Shown here piece after piece: positions 1 to 7,656 of a stretch of DNA of 12,720 nt (position 1 is its first letter; every line of letters starts with the position of its first letter). The stretch spans positions 1 through 12,720 of the forward strand of contig RBNI01005332.1 of the NCBI GenBank assembly GCA_003990745.1, given 5' to 3'. The notes under the pieces were generated by a model. That model worked only from the letters and a program-made list of their open reading frames with translations. It was not told the DNA's origin and ran no database searches. Both the position numbers and the translations under genes were made by a program. Source of the stretch: Jimgerdemannia flammicorona (taxonomy: Eukaryota > Mucoromycota > Endogonomycetes > Endogonales > Endogonaceae).

Positions 1-1
1 A

Positions 2-142
2 GGTAGTGGCTTCCGTGGGGGGCGTGGCGGGGGTAGCGGCGGTGGTAGCGGCGGTGGTAGCGGCGGTGGTAGCAGCGGTGGTTATCGTGGCGGATATAAT
101 AGCGCCAATTTTAGGCTTAACACCAGGCCTCCTCAGCCGTGA
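2..142 (+). CDS. C-terminal end of an RGG/GGS-rich protein (5' part outside window)
   Basis: An open frame enters from the left edge and ends at TGA 140-142, giving 46 residues. The tail starts GSGFRGGRGGG, runs through GGGS repeats, then SSGGYRGGYNSANF and ends LNTRPPQP. Arg-Gly-Gly and Gly-Tyr-Arg-Gly-Gly motifs are typical of the disordered C-terminal tails of RNA-binding proteins such as DEAD-box helicases, GAR-domain snoRNP proteins and hnRNP-like factors, and such arginines are often methylated. No folded domain lies inside the window, so the family cannot be named. The frame was chosen because the other two frames give repetitive Val/Ala or stop-broken peptides. The protein could also be a glycine-rich structural protein, but the Arg/Tyr pattern favours RNA binding. 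Confidence 0.65.
   Translation, partial: GSGFRGGRGGGSGGGSGGGSGGGSSGGYRGGYNSANFRLNTRPPQP
32..73 (+). repeat. 12-nt tandem repeat coding for GGSG units
   Basis: The unit GGTAGCGGCGGT occurs in three perfect tandem copies (32-43, 44-55, 56-67), followed by a half copy (68-73). It encodes Gly-Ser-Gly-Gly units within the RGG tail. Identical codon choice in every copy points to recent slippage expansion, so copy number may vary between strains. Confidence 0.85.
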
Positions 143-513
143 GATGTTTAGAGCGCTGTACCGAAACTTATCCGATGACGGGGACGTCACTGACTACAGG
201 GATTTGGCACAATTTGTAAAAAACAGATGACAAACTATGAGTTTTTTTTCTTTTCTTTCTGGGGCTCATGTATACAGCAGCGTTGTACTATCTGGCGATT
301 TGGTTATTTGGGTTATTTGGGTAGATATTTCGGTTTCCTCCTCCCTTTCCCCTGTATTTTGCAATTGTAGACGGTCGCTAGTCGCGTTCTCGTGGGGTTT
401 GTTTATATTGGCGGTTGCTTGGCACTTCTTACTTTGGTTGTCGGTGGGACTTTAAATTGTACAACAGCCAATCTCGATGTTTCTTTCATTTTTCGGGTCG
501 TAGTTTCGGGCAT

Positions 514-523
514 TATATAAAAA
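514..523 (+). promoter_or_regulatory. TATA-like box upstream of RPB7
   Basis: TATATAAAAA lies 187 bp upstream of the RPB7 ATG. It matches the TATA consensus, and the distance is plausible for a fungal core promoter with a long 5' leader. No transcription start can be seen, so the assignment is inference. Confidence 0.35.
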
Positions 524-561
524 TTTGACCAGTGTAGAGCTGTGCCACTAACGCGCTCAGG

Positions 562-569
562 TGACGTCA
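562..569. promoter_or_regulatory. CRE/ATF-type palindrome TGACGTCA
   Basis: This is a perfect 8-bp palindrome matching the ATF/CREB bZIP site (Atf1-like factors in fungi). It lies 141 bp upstream of the RPB7 start codon, between the TATA-like sequence and the ATG. A single 8-mer can occur by chance, so function is not established. Confidence 0.35.
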
Positions 570-709
570 TAATTTGTTTTGAATCGAATAACGTTCATTG
601 ACCTGACCTGACACCATGGTCCAAGCTTGCTCCATCTGCTGCACAAAGATCGCTTACTGATTGATTATTTCTCTACTTCAGCAATTTTGATATACTCTCA
701 CCTGCTGCC

Positions 710-2077
710 ATGTTTTTCCTGGCATGTCTCAAGATTCTTCTTCCGACTAAAATCGAGTTTCATCATGACTGCGCGTATCTAACCATCTTCCACGTTTACT
801 CTTTACAGAAAGAGCTCACTCACACTATCCATCTCCATCCCTCGTATTTTGGCCCGTCTATGCCAACCTATCTCAAGAAGAAACTGCATTCGGACGTCGA
901 GGGTACCTGTTCCGGCAGGTTTGGCTACATCATCACCGTCGTCGCCCTGCAAAACATTGGCAGAGGGAAGGTCCTGCCGGGGAGCGGACTCGCAGAGTTC
1001 AACGTCAAGTATCAAGCTATCGTTTTTAAACCATACAAGGGCGAGGTGGTTGATGCCGTGGTGACGACGGTCAATAAGGTAGAGTGGAATACAGGGTGGG
1101 CATCGTAAACTGTAAACTTGCACTATGAGCTGAAGCCGGTGGTTCGAGAGTTTTCTTTTTTTTTTTTTGGGGGGGGGGGGGGGGGGAGGTGGGGTTGTGT
1201 AACCGTGGCTTAATATAACGAGTAATAAGTGAGCGATTGCCACGGTACAGACGGCGGAACGAATATTCTGATTATCTAACGTATTTGATTGCGTTGATGA
1301 GAGGGTGCCAGATAAAATGTCGACTTCAGATTTCTGGCATCACATACCAACATCTCTCTACGATTTTATTATTATTATCAGTATTGTTGGCTAACATATA
1401 ATGACTTTATCTTAGATGGGCTTCTTTGCGGACGTCGGGCCGCTGCAGGTCTTTGTGTCACAACATGTAAACATATAATTCATTGCCATCGACATTGTGT
1501 ACCCTCTCCTTTGCAATATCTATATCCATTTCATTGACTCGGTTTATTGCTGCCGCTCGATTAACCTGATTCTCATCACACCAGCTAATTCCGAACGACA
1601 TGAAATTTGATCCGAATGGTAATCCGCCCTGCTACCAGTCAGAGGATCAACAGGTACGCTGCTTACCTCGTCTCCGTCCGAGATAACCAAAGTTTACATG
1701 TCCTCCCAATGCCTCCATATTGAAGAACTAGAGAATCTCTGTGGTTTTTCTTTTTTTCCTTTCTTTTCTTTTCTTTTTTCTTTTTTTTTTCTGGTCATAT
1801 CGCCCTCTCCCGTCTGTGATTGCTGCTGTCTTCCGACATGTAGCTTATTCAGAAAGATGCGCATGTGAGATTGAAGATAGTCGGAACAAGGATCGACGCA
1901 ACTGAAATCGTAAGTTATAGCTACAGATTATATTCACGCCTCTTTTTTTTTTGGATTCCAAGGACGTCGTGACCTTATACGCCCAATTGAATGAGTGATG
2001 GTGTCGAATTTTCCAAACAATAGTTCGCCATAGGAACCATTAAAGAGGATTATCTGGGCGTCATCAGCCCGAACTAG
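710..2077 (+). CDS. RPB7: RNA polymerase II subunit RPB7
   Basis: Rpb7 pairs with Rpb4 to form the stalk of RNA polymerase II, where it contacts nascent RNA and helps initiation. Six exons join in frame: 710-721, 809-1078, 1416-1466, 1585-1653, 1844-1909 and 2024-2077, giving 173 aa (yeast about 171, human about 172). The N-terminal tip domain is clear in residues 5-94: [43 protein letters not shown] split over the usual positions. The C-terminal S1/OB domain follows with [31 protein letters not shown] and the family-typical end [12 protein letters not shown]. The start is fixed by the conserved MFF at the N-terminus and a 4-codon first exon. Intron 1 has a GC donor; the other four introns are GT-AG. 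Intron 2 (1079-1415, 337 nt) is unusually long and holds a T13-G18 tract. The match to yeast and human Rpb7 is near-continuous, so identity is very secure; exact splice sites are inferred. Confidence 0.97.
722..808 (+). other. GC-AG intron 1 of RPB7
   Basis: The intron begins GCATGT and ends TTTACAG, with a possible CTAAC branch site near 779-783. It must be phase 0 to join MFFL to [11 protein letters not shown], as in yeast Rpb7 (MFFIKDL). The nearby GT (726) would put exon 2 out of frame or create a stop, so the GC donor is the only consistent choice seen. The intron is 87 nt with no in-frame stop, so retention would insert 29 residues without breaking the frame. Confidence 0.75.
1156..1186 (+). 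repeat. T13-G18 homopolymer tract in RPB7 intron 2
   Basis: Thirteen T (1156-1168) are followed directly by eighteen G (1169-1186), then AGGTGGGG. It lies in the middle of a 337-nt intron. A G18 run could form G-quadruplexes in DNA or pre-mRNA and is also a common site of sequencing-length error. Confidence 0.9.
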
Positions 2078-2444
2078 ACCTGCAGCGTTGTGGCGTGATG
2101 GCATAAGTGTGGGTAGTACATGGACAATAGTGATTGGTTTATTCGAGGGGTTACGATTGACGTTACATGGGATCTTGTAGTGTATCAGCTTTCTTTTGAT
2201 TTTCTCTACAAACATTTAGTTTTTCATTTCGGTAAAGGTAGTTATTACATCGGGTCACCTCTGGATGACGCGAACGTTTTTATTTCGTCTCTCTCATCGG
2301 ACAGAGTTGGACTTTTTTTTTGAACATTTCTTTTCACTGGCAAAAAATACAAAATATCACACTGACGCAAATGATGAAATGAAATAAAACAGTCACATCA
2401 GCATAAGTAGAATTCCAACTGTAAATAAACCCTTCAATCCCGCC
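2078..2444 (+). other. Intergenic between RPB7 and IMP4
   Basis: These 367 bp between two same-strand genes contain no coding signal. AATAAA occurs at 2383-2388 and 2424-2429 and may serve RPB7 polyadenylation, although the second lies only 16 bp before the IMP4 start. No clear TATA box for IMP4 is visible. Confidence 0.5.
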
Positions 2445-4200
2445 ATGGTCAGTCCCACACAATGCTTTCTTGCTTAAAATATTTTTTGTATCTCAACTTT
2501 CCCGAAAACCCTTCCTGATTATGCCCTTAATATGTACACACTTGCCCCAGATTCGAAGAAACACTCGTCTACGCCGCGAATATTTGTACCGCAAGTCGCT
2601 TGAGACGAAGGAGCGAAGTATTTTCGAGAGGAAGCAGAAAATAAAAGAGGCAATCGAACGTAAGTTACAGATAAATTGCTATTTTTATTTTATCTTTACC
2701 TTTGGCGGGTGCAGACTACGCCTTGTTCACCCTAGTCAGGCGCCATTTCTGTTGTCTAAATACCATTTCCACCGTGATAGAGGGAAAGCCTATACCGACA
2801 GAGCTTCGGAACGAAGGAGAGGCTTTGAAGAAAGACCTACATTTCGACGAAACTCAGACTGGTTTGTAGCGAGGGTATTTCCCTTTTTGTGTGTACTGCA
2901 TGGTGGGTTGGCGAACAACTTGAATTTATTATTTATCCTTTGGTCCTCTTTAGATCCCGGAACTCATGTCGATGACGAGTACGCTCGCGCCGGGGTATTT
3001 GATCCCAAGATTCTCATCACGACATCGAGAGACCCGAGTAGTCGATTGCAGCAATTTTCAAAGGTACTACAGGTTTGATACTCGCTGAAGAGTTTGTGGC
3101 TCTTGTTTCGAACACTTTGGTGTCGATGAAAAAAAAAAAAAGTGACTAACTTATGGCTAAAATTGCAATACATTTTAAAATTACTGATTATCATCCTCTT
3201 TGTTCTCGTCATTCACCCCTCAGGAGATGCGCCTCGTATTCCCTAATTCCCAACGCATCAATCGCGGTAACCACGTTATGAAACAGATAGTCGACGCCTG
3301 CAAAGCTAACGAGGTCACCGACCTCATCATCCTGCACGAACATCGCGGTCAACCTGGTATGAGCCTTTTTTCTTCTGGTATACCGTGACCTCGGTCATTT
3401 TAGCTACCTCGTCGTTAGGCTCATCCTTTACCTTTCATAGATGGCATGGTCGTGTGCCATTTCCCGTACGGCCCAACGGCGTACTTCTCTCTGCATAATG
3501 TGGTGTTGCGGCACGATATCAAAGATCAGGGGACGGTATCGGAGGCTTTCCCGCATTTAATCTTCAACAATTTCAATTCGAAACTGGGGCAAAGGGTGAG
3601 TGCTATGCTGCCAAGCAGTTATGCGTCGATGTTTTTTTGTCTGAGAAAAGCACATGGTGTTTCTAATCACACCATACCATGAAGATATGATCATTCTGAG
3701 ATTGGATTTCTCCCATTCACAACAGGTAACGAACATACTGAAATACCTCTTCCCGGTACCAAAAGACGACTCCAAGCGCGTCATGACATTTTCGAACGAG
3801 AATGACTATATTTCTTACCGGTGAGCTGTATATCGTATTGGAGTCAATCTCCGCGGGAGAGAGAACGTGGGATTGGATGTCATGACCCGTATAAAGCACG
3901 CAACTTATTAATTGACCCAATTCCGCTCCGTGACAAACAGGCATCACGTCTTCGTCAAAACGAGCCACAAGGACGTACAACTCGCTGAGGTTGGCCCGCG
4001 GTTCGAGATGCGCCGTACGTACACGTCCCTTTCTCTGCTCGTTCTTTGTGTGCCAACTCTTTCTGACCTCGTGTGCTCGGATTATGTCATTATTTTTAGT
4101 CTATCAAATCAAACTCGGCACGGTCGACTTGACCGACGCCGATACAGAATGGGTATTGCGGCCGTACCAGCGGACGGCGAGGAAGAACGTGCAGTTGTAA
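2445..4200 (+). CDS. IMP4: U3 snoRNP protein IMP4 (Brix domain)
   Basis: Imp4 belongs to the Mpp10-Imp3-Imp4 complex of the small-subunit processome and acts in the nucleolus on U3-guided cleavage of pre-18S rRNA. Nine exons join in frame: 2445-2447, 2551-2659, 2781-2861, 2954-3063, 3224-3356, 3441-3595, 3726-3820, 3941-4014 and 4100-4200, giving 286 aa (human and yeast about 290). The basic N-terminus reads [14 protein letters not shown]. The Brix domain (about residues 82-262) shows [78 protein letters not shown] and a C-terminal TARKNVQL. Exon 1 is the ATG alone, in a good context (CCGCCATGG), giving MIRRNT, which matches the M-hydrophobic-RR start of the family. An unspliced in-frame ATG at 2521 would instead add about ten residues. 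All introns are GT-AG, 77-160 nt range apart from a few slightly longer ones. Confidence 0.96.
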
Positions 4201-4719
4201 AACTGGGAGGGGATCGTGGTGGCTTGATTTGGCTGTCCGGCGTATGCTGGTGTTATCTCCATTTTTTGTAATTTGTAAACTTATTACTCGGACATTCCAT
4301 ATCCTCCGGTGGGAGATGAATAGAAACGGAAGAACCAAGTCCCATCGTCAGTGTGTATGTATGCTCGATCGTAAATGGGATGAATGGGCATATGATGTAG
4401 AATAGAGCAAAGGGAATGCTCAGCGCGGACACGAAAACGTGAAGGGTGGTGTGGGTTTCTGTCTTGGAACCTTACGACATTCAAGCAATGAAATAAGGTC
4501 ATCAAAATCTTACGTCAAATCGTATCTACAAAATATATTCGTATAGTCCCATGATTCGCTCCAAAAATTGGAGGGCACCTTTTTTGCCCAACAGTTGTAA
4601 GGGCAAGCCGCGCTTACCTTTTTCTGATTTGCGCAATCAACCAGGTAAATTAAAACCACCCACATAAGATTTAATATACCATTTGAATATGCCCTCTTGC
4701 TGTTGTAACAGATGGAGAC
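4201..4719. other. Convergent intergenic region between IMP4 and MED9
   Basis: These 519 bp should hold the 3' UTRs of IMP4 (+) and MED9 (-). On the minus strand, open stretches around 4284-4505 include a hydrophobic segment (VSALSIPFALFYIICPFIPF in one frame), but I found no convincing start, splice structure or family match. I call no gene here; a short unrecognised minus-strand gene cannot be excluded. Confidence 0.5.
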
Positions 4720-5336
4720 CTATCCTGACCCAATATCCATGGGTTCAAAAATAGTCACCGACTCCGTCTCTGCAAGTAAAGAGCCAGCTTCATCCACAAG
4801 CTGTGCCGATATAAGTGGGAGGTTCATGTATTGTCGAAGCTGCGCCCTGTATAGATTGATAAGTCAGCAAAGGGTTTGTCGCGATTGACGTGTATGTTGC
4901 AGAGGTTGGTTAGAGATCATACTTTTTGAGCGTCAGAACTTGCGTCTCTTGCCTCAATTGGTTCTCCTGCTCTTCGCGTGAGAGATCGGCGCCAGGAAGC
5001 TGATCAAGGATTCGTTGGCAACGCACGAAGCTCTCGTTCAGACCTTTGACCTATGGGGGAGCACGTGCCAAAAGCACCATCAGCGAGCAGAAATTAAAAA
5101 AACCAACACACGATTTTTCGGTCCCAAATTTATATACAGTGGTCCATTTGCATTGTTTGACCACTCACCGCCCGGCCAATCTCCGCCAGATCCTGGCCCT
5201 GCTCTAGCCGTTCCAAAATCTGAGCCAATTGCGGCAGGAGCGTGAAATCACTTCGTTGAAATTGGTATGGCATCGTGGTAGCTGTTGGAGTCGCGGGGAC
5301 GGAGGGGTAGTTGCTCGTGGTGGATGGTGTCGCCAT
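4720..5336 (-). CDS. MED9: Probable Mediator complex subunit 9
   Basis: Mediator bridges transcription factors and RNA polymerase II; Med9 (Cse2 in yeast) sits in the middle module. Three exons on the minus strand join in frame: 5336-5169, 5050-4923 and 4846-4720, giving 140 aa (yeast Cse2 about 149). A Ser/Thr/Pro/Ala-rich N-terminus (about residues 1-28) precedes a helical Med9-type domain: FTLLPQLAQILERLEQ at about 30-45, then ILDQLPGADLSREEQENQ and KKAQLRQY. The LPG-x-D-x-S-x-EEQ segment followed by a Lys/Gln-rich helix is the pattern I know from human and basidiomycete Med9. The C-terminus continues about 30 residues past the usual end (LISAQLVDEAGSLLAETES, ending MDIGSG). The start is the first ATG of the open frame. 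Introns are 5051-5168 and 4847-4922, both GT-AG. The family is short and divergent, so another coiled-coil Mediator subunit is the main alternative. Confidence 0.75.
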
Positions 5337-5436
5337 TGCCAAAGTGTAGAATTGAAGTGTTTGGGATTGGCTGCGGTGGCTGAAGAAGGGTGGTCACAAA
5401 CCACGTGGACCCCCCGTCCTCTTGCACATCTCAATC
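5337..5436. promoter_or_regulatory. 100-bp divergent promoter between MED9 and hydrolase gene
   Basis: The start codons of the minus-strand MED9 (5336) and plus-strand hydrolase (5437) are exactly 100 bp apart, so both core promoters and 5' leaders must share this stretch or overlap the genes. It contains a perfect CACGTG palindrome at 5402-5407, the site type for bHLH factors such as Pho4/Cbf1/USF. No TATA box is evident. Confidence 0.6.
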
Positions 5437-6701
5437 ATGGCATCCTCGCAGCAGCCTAGGTACCTGAAATACGCCCCGCTCTCTCTAGACGAAATATCGC
5501 AGATATCAAAAACTGAACTTCTTGTTGCTGGGATTCGGCTCAACGTTTTTGCACTTGACCAATGGAAATCGAACTCGGCGAAGCGTACGGTGTCTGTTCT
5601 CTTCATGTTGCATGGCCGCCGAGGTGAACTTCCCCTTCATGTGGCTCGATTAGAAAGATATTTTAAGATCTACGAAGGGGCTAAATGATTTATTTATTGC
5701 CAAAAATAAATATACCCTCGGAAAAGGTACCGCAGATACAATCGACTCCCTCTGCTACCGGCTGGCTTCCCTCAACAACTCTGCATCAAGATCGAAGTAT
5801 CGCGATGACTGCAACTACAATCATCTCATCGTCATCTCGTTTGATCACGTCAACCACGGCACGCGGCTCGTTAATGAGAAAGCAAATCTTACGTGGGCGG
5901 AGAACAACACCACACACGCGATGGATATGTGGAGCACACAGTAGGATTTCTTCCGTTTGAATACAATAGTTGGCACGGAAATATCGACCTTCTTATCTTA
6001 CTCTTGATGATTAATAGGCACGGCACAGCACGCGACGTATCCAATCTTATTGACGTCCTTCCAGCGTACCTCTTCCCTAACCAGGACATGGACATTGTGA
6101 CGAAATGGGGCGTGTGTGGGATCTCGTTGGGAGGCCATTCAGCGTTCTTAGCGCTCGCCGCCGGTAAATTGTTCAATTTGGTTGGATTTTAGACAAGGCG
6201 TGCTATGCTACAAGGTCTTCATCTGCATATTCATTCCGCCTCTCGACTCTATCACATCTTCGCCCACGAACAGATTCCCGCATAACCGTTGGGATTCCTA
6301 TTATTGGTTCCGCCTCCTACACCACTCTCATTACCCATCGCGCCAAAACCTCCAATATCCCTTTGGCATCCCCATACCTCCCCACGCACTTTTTGGCGAC
6401 CCTTTCGAACCTTGACGCCGCCGTACAGCCGGCCTCTCGCTTCCGGGGGAAACGGATTCTCGTTCTCAATGGAGGAAACGACAACCTTGTCCCAGCGGCG
6501 CATAATGAACGGTTCTTGCAAGGATTGAGGGAAGAGGGATTCACGGATGATATAGTTAGGGTGAGGGTTGTGGAAGGGGCCGGGCATGAAGTTGTGGAGG
6601 AGATGGTAGAGGAACTAGAGATATGGGTTGGCAAGTGGCTGGTGGAAAGCTGGGACGGGAAGGGGAGGAGTGACAGTGGAACCTTGGCGGCGAAGCTGTA
6701 A
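5437..6701 (+). CDS. Alpha/beta-hydrolase fold protein, substrate unknown
   Basis: Four exons join in frame: 5437-5623, 5727-5940, 6018-6163 and 6274-6701, giving 324 aa. The alpha/beta-hydrolase hallmarks appear in order: an oxyanion-type HGRRG after strand VSVLFML (about residues 53-63), IVISFDHVNHGTR, the nucleophile elbow GISLGGHS with probable catalytic Ser170, an acid candidate in NGGNDNLVP (Asp252) and the general base in EGAGHE (His287). The segment DSRITVGIPIIG after exon 3 also fits the fold. There is no signal peptide or membrane segment, so a cytosolic esterase, lipase or peptidase-like enzyme is likely; the substrate cannot be read from the sequence. Intron 1 has two in-frame acceptors nine nt apart (after 5726 and after 5735); I prefer the first because it keeps HGRRGT. 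All introns are GT-AG. The gene is divergent from MED9 and convergent with the PUF gene. Confidence 0.85.
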
Positions 6702-6947
6702 TGTCGTATTTATGACTTATGTAACTATTGTAGGTGACAGCATATTTTGTATGGAAGTTTAGCAGCAAAGCCAATGCCAACAATCAGAGGAAACAGAAGA
6801 TTTTATACATGCCGCATCCGTTTTACAAGCCAGTTGCAAGCAAATGTTTATCTTTTACGAAAAAAGAACGTGGAACAGAAACAAAAAACAAAATAGCCTT
6901 TTATCTTTCAATGTGACTAAGTTAAACAAGCAATCAAACAAACAAAC

Positions 6948-6974
6948 AAAAAAAAAAAAAAAAAAAAAAAAAAA
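6948..6974 (+). repeat. A27 tract
   Basis: A run of 27 A follows several CAAA units (CAAACAAACAAA). It lies about 250 bp downstream of the hydrolase stop codon. It could mark an A-rich 3' flank or a retroposed poly(A) tail, but no retroelement body or target duplication was seen next to it. Confidence 0.85.
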
Positions 6975-7296
6975 CGATTTTGTGATTTGTTAACGAGGAT
7001 GTAAGAGAGCGGAGCACGAGTCAAAGGACCGAAGAGAGAAGGAAAACCAGCCGAATCGAAGAGTTCAAAGTGCGTGGAACGAAGTAAAAAACTACAGATA
7101 TTGGTACAGGAGTTTATAAATACATTACACGGAATATAATGTTCAAAACTTCACACACCGAAAGAGGCGTGGGAGAAAAGAAAGGCATGGCGCCGTGCTT
7201 ATCCACACACATTGGAACACAAAAAAGGGCAAGCAAATGCACAGAAATTGAAAGCATTACAGCAAAAGAGAAAAACCGAATAACCAAGAGTGGGGA

Positions 7297-7312
7297 GGGG
7301 GGGGGGGGGGGG
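7297..7312 (+). repeat. G16 tract
   Basis: Sixteen G in a row are preceded by TGGGGA and followed by TGAGGGGA, giving a G-dense block from 7292 to 7320. On the PUF transcript strand it reads as C16, about 345 nt after the stop codon. Confidence 0.9.
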
Positions 7313-7656
7313 TGAGGGGAGAACATGAGTGAAAACCTTTCTACATTGAAATAAGGAAGTAACAAAAATAATGTGTTAGAGAAGAAGGCGAAACCCAATG
7401 GATTACGACGCAGAAGATACAAAAATAAAATGTGGACTACAAAATATAGGACAGTGAAAAACATTATGTAACCATCGCATGGTGGCTGTGAGGCCACCCG
7501 CTTATTCTAAATGAGAAATATACTGTATAACCCGCCGGTTCTTGACAGAATGCGGCGGAGGGAAGACCAGACTCCCAACACCATTATGATTGCCCATGAA
7601 GTGTGAAACTATGTCTACGGGTAGGTGCCACACTAATCGCCACGGTCCGAAATTTT

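Larger units (their letters stand above)
143..709. other. Intergenic: 3' end of RGG gene and RPB7 upstream region
   Basis: These 567 bp hold no credible gene. Short open frames here (for example 237-455) give hydrophobic, T-rich peptides without family resemblance. The left part should contain the 3' UTR of the upstream gene. The right part contains a TATA-like box and a perfect TGACGTCA palindrome ahead of RPB7, both listed separately. Confidence 0.6.
6702..7656. other. Convergent intergenic region with homopolymers
   Basis: These 955 bp lie between the stop codons of the hydrolase (+) and the PUF gene (-) and should contain both 3' UTRs. I see no gene. A minus-strand open frame at 7114-7497 is hydrophobic because the strand is T-rich and crosses a C16 run, so I treat it as chance. 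The region holds an A27 tract and a G16 tract, listed separately. Confidence 0.6.

Noticed and set aside
237..455. Plus-strand 72-codon hydrophobic open frame after the RGG gene
   Set aside because: It follows a T run, has T-rich composition and no family match, and lies where the upstream gene's 3' UTR should be.
803..1243. Minus-strand 146-codon open frame with a proline run
   Set aside because: It is antisense to RPB7 exon 2, and the proline/lysine runs are the translated G18/T13 homopolymer. RPB7 on the plus strand explains the conservation.
1284..1330. Possible C/D snoRNA in RPB7 intron 2 (TTGATGAG resembling a C box)
   Set aside because: No CTGA D box follows at a suitable distance and no terminal stem was found.
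6948..6974. A27 tract as the tail of a retroposed element
   Set aside because: No open reading frame, SINE-like body or target-site duplication was seen beside it, so it is listed only as a homopolymer.
7114..7497. Minus-strand 127-codon open frame with several hydrophobic segments
   Set aside because: Hydrophobicity comes from T-rich sequence, it crosses the C16 run as polyproline, and no family is recognised. It fits better as PUF 3' UTR or spacer.
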